In this document: positions 5,003 to 6,890 of the stretch, one piece after another
Numbering within the stretch: the first letter of the stretch is position 1
How the letters are laid out: each line of letters opens with the position of its first letter
NCBI GenBank assembly: GCA_027296925.1
Contig: JAPUIP010000299.1
Coordinates: 1-6,890 of the forward strand
Direction of reading: 5' to 3'
DNA from: Candidatus Poribacteria bacterium
GTDB lineage: Bacteria; Poribacteria; WGA-4E; PCPOR2b
DNA: 6,890 bases
Translations under genes and position numbers: made by a program
The notes under the pieces: generated by a model
The model's input: the letters and a program-made list of their open reading frames with translations, nothing else
Database searches by the model: none
What the model was told of the DNA's origin: nothing

Positions 5003-6250
5003 ATGAGCCGCAACGGTATCCCATTCATGCGAAGACAGATTCGAGATAATCCGAAAAAACACCTGTGGTGGTGTAGCATCCTGCATATCATTAACGACGG
5101 TTACATTGTCAGCTTATCCCTCTTACTGCCTTTCATCGCAAAGGATCTGAACCTGACGTATACTCAGTCCGGGCTCCTTAAAACCGCCAGTCACGGTGCG
5201 ATAAGTGCAACTCAAATACCCGCAGGGATTCTGGCAGAGCGTTTTGGGGACATACTGATGCTCGGGCTAGGGAGCGCATGGTTCAGCCTGAGTTACATAG
5301 CTTTGATTCTGGCGTTTAACTATCCGCTCACGCTGATATTCATCCTGTCGTCCGGTGTCGGCGGTGGGGTCTATCACCCGGTGGGAACCGCCCTTGTTTC
5401 AAACGTCTATCCACCCGAAAAGGCCGGTCCGGCTATCAGCACATTAAACTTCTCTGGCGATGTCGGAAAGGTCATCTTCCCGGCTTTAGCGGGTATTTTG
5501 GTCATTAGAATTGGATGGCAGAGCAGTTGCGCGATTTTGGGCGCCATTGGACTCGGAACGTCTTTTGCGCAGCTCCTGAGCTTTCGAGCGGATATTCTTC
5601 AAAATCGACCGGATAGCCATCCGAAGCAGGATGAACATCACGTCAAGGGAATAGATCGAAAGCCGCCTTGGACTTGGGGCATCGCAAAGCAGACCCAATT
5701 TACACTCTACTCCATCCTCGGTTTTTTGGATAACGGCATTCGAGCCACAGTGACGGCGTTCTTGGGATTTCTGTTAATCCACCAAATCGGGGTCAAAGAG
5801 AGCGCAATCGGTGGGTTAATGGCCCTGACATTTTTCGGTGGCGCGCTGGGAAAGCTGCTGTGTGGCGTACCAATTCAGAAATTTGGCGTCAAAAAGATCA
5901 TCTTACTGACCGAACTACTGATGATACTTGGCTGTTTCACCCTCCCCTCGGTGCCGCCGGGATGGGCGCTCATATTCTTTTTGCCGGTCTTTGGATTTAT
6001 GTTAAATGGGACCTCATCCGTTATCTATGTTGGGTTGGCGCCGACACTTGAGTCGAAGCATCGGCGCCGAGGCTACGCGCTGCACTACACCCTGAATTTC
6101 ATCTCCGCCGCGGTTGCGCCATGGTGCTTCGGGTTTGTCGCAGATGCATACGATCTGAAGACCATTTTTTATGTGATGGGCGCGGTGATGCTATTGGGCC
6201 TTCCTTTAGTGATTTTTTTGAAACAGGGCGAAGATTCCCATGAACGATAA
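5003..6250 (+). CDS. Major facilitator superfamily transporter, Fsr-like
   Basis: A protein of 415 residues, the usual MFS length, with about twelve hydrophobic segments in two halves joined by a hydrophilic loop (about 195-230, rich in H, K, D). The first half has LHIINDGYIVSLSLLLPFI (helix 1), the motif A-like GILAERFGD (75-83, between helices 2 and 3) and GVGGGVYHPVGTALVS (118-133). The HxxxDG in helix 1 and the xHPxGxA in helix 4 are typical of the fosmidomycin-resistance (Fsr) type of drug or sugar-like efflux carrier. The second half repeats motif A as GVPIQKFGVKK (288-298). It is an inner-membrane secondary transporter, probably proton-driven; the substrate is unknown. No good ribosome binding site precedes the ATG at 5003; the in-frame ATG at 5027 is a possible alternative, since homology need only start near residue 18. 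The next gene starts 43 bases after the TAA, so the two are probably one transcript. Confidence 0.85.
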   Translation: MSRNGIPFMRRQIRDNPKKHLWWCSILHIINDGYIVSLSLLLPFIAKDLNLTYTQSGLLKTASHGAISATQIPAGILAERFGDILMLGLGSAWFSLSYIALILAFNYPLTLIFILSSGVGGGVYHPVGTALVSNVYPPEKAGPAISTLNFSGDVGKVIFPALAGILVIRIGWQSSCAILGAIGLGTSFAQLLSFRADILQNRPDSHPKQDEHHVKGIDRKPPWTWGIAKQTQFTLYSILGFLDNGIRATVTAFLGFLLIHQIGVKESAIGGLMALTFFGGALGKLLCGVPIQKFGVKKIILLTELLMILGCFTLPSVPPGWALIFFLPVFGFMLNGTSSVIYVGLAPTLESKHRRRGYALHYTLNFISAAVAPWCFGFVADAYDLKTIFYVMGAVMLLGLPLVIFLKQGEDSHER

Positions 6251-6293
6251 CAGGAAGCATCCATGTACCTCGCAAAAGAAAGGAGAGCAAGTC

Positions 6294-6890
6294 ATGACCA
6301 AATTATGGGAGTGGGAGCGGGGGCTCGCAGTTAAATCCCCCGGACAGAGGGAGATGACGCTCTATCTTTGGTTTTACGAATGGAATCTGTTCGACGCGGT
6401 TCATCAAGGGCAACACACCCCCGGACGGTACGATTTTCCCAAGCAAGTCAACGCTGAGATGAACCAGGCCGCCATCGAATCCCACGAGCTTTCCCTTGCG
6501 ATGGATGCCACTGAAGATGGGGCAGATATGAGACTGACAGCCGTTAACAACTCCGCGCATGATTGGCCGGAGGTCGCTGGCATTATTCCGTGCTTTAATC
6601 CGGGACCGTCTCATGCGCAAAATCCGCAATTCATCGACAATGAGCATACCCGTACCTATTTTCTTGGGGGTCAAGGACCGGCGCTTCTGAAGCAGCGGGA
6701 GATTCATTTCAATCAGACGCTCCGAGAACAGGTGGACTGCTTTTCCCAGAACGACCGGTTTGTTTTTTCTGACAAATGGCCAACTTCAGACCAAGATGCA
6801 GCCGCCGGCATCCTGATTCGTGAGTCAATCGACGGACGATGGGTGGGTGGCATCGCGTGGGATAATTTTCTGTCCGCACAAGGGCATAAT
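6294..6890 (+). CDS. Protein of unknown function, N-terminal part (runs off right edge)
   Basis: An open frame of 199 codons without a stop runs to the right edge. It starts at the ATG at 6294, with AAGGAG (6280-6285) 8 nt before it. I cannot name a domain. No signal peptide or membrane segment is visible. The sequence is rich in W, H, N and D (KLWEWERG, WFYEWNLFD, NNSAHDWPEV, WDNFLSAQGHN) and reads like an all-beta, carbohydrate-type or jelly-roll fold; that is only an impression. I recall similar unassigned proteins with a SAQGHN stretch in Poribacteria-like genomes, unverified. Being 43 bases after the MFS gene on the same strand, it may act on the compound that carrier moves. Conserved-looking histidines and asparagines (H90 and others) may form a site, but no catalytic motif is established. 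Confidence 0.75.
   Translation, partial: MTKLWEWERGLAVKSPGQREMTLYLWFYEWNLFDAVHQGQHTPGRYDFPKQVNAEMNQAAIESHELSLAMDATEDGADMRLTAVNNSAHDWPEVAGIIPCFNPGPSHAQNPQFIDNEHTRTYFLGGQGPALLKQREIHFNQTLREQVDCFSQNDRFVFSDKWPTSDQDAAAGILIRESIDGRWVGGIAWDNFLSAQGHN

Noticed and set aside
4445..5086. Minus-strand 213-codon frame opposite the hydrolase
   Set aside because: It is antisense to a clear triad-bearing enzyme, spans the palindrome, and has low-plausibility composition.

Overview
The window looks like a piece of chromosome from an uncultured Gram-negative-type bacterium. A 16-strand-type outer-membrane barrel, two secreted or periplasmic proteins and an RND-pump remnant imply two membranes. Several proteins (a TIM-barrel-like protein with a GGNPYSGISH motif, and a protein of unknown function ending in SAQGHN at the right edge) resemble, from memory, families common in Candidatus Poribacteria and related sponge, marine or groundwater lineages. 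That assignment is a recollection, not a computed match, so treat it as moderate at best.

Layout, left to right. A minus-strand gene of unknown function enters from the left edge (start at 470). Next comes about 470 bases with no convincing gene, holding a heptanucleotide tandem repeat inside a 12-bp inverted repeat. The central feature is a minus-strand gene, 939..2258, that ordinary gene calling would split in two. Its frame carries two TGA codons nine bases apart, exactly in the redox loop of a thioredoxin-like domain, and a 7-bp perfect hairpin with an AGGUU loop lies 25 and 34 nt downstream of them. I read this as a double-selenocysteine protein (UxxUxxC), with a signal peptide, a CxxCH heme-type motif and two PDZ domains. 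Divergent from it on the plus strand is a truncated N-terminus of an RND efflux pump (2425..2730). It stops abruptly at the ribosome binding site of an Omp85/BamA-type outer-membrane barrel gene (2744..3856).

The right half is a plus-strand run: a nitrilase-superfamily amidohydrolase (4103..4870), a 49-bp GC-rich palindrome, an MFS transporter of the Fsr-like type (5003..6250) and, 43 bases further on, a gene of unknown function that runs off the right edge. The transporter and last gene are probably cotranscribed; the hydrolase is separated from them by the palindrome.

The selenoprotein is the most notable content. The standard genetic code is otherwise respected: the hydrolase ends in TGA, tryptophan is encoded by TGG in every gene read, and no other gene has an internal TGA. 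Selenocysteine decoding is therefore a better explanation than a reassigned code or a pseudogene. The selenium machinery (selA, selB, selC, selD) is not in the window.
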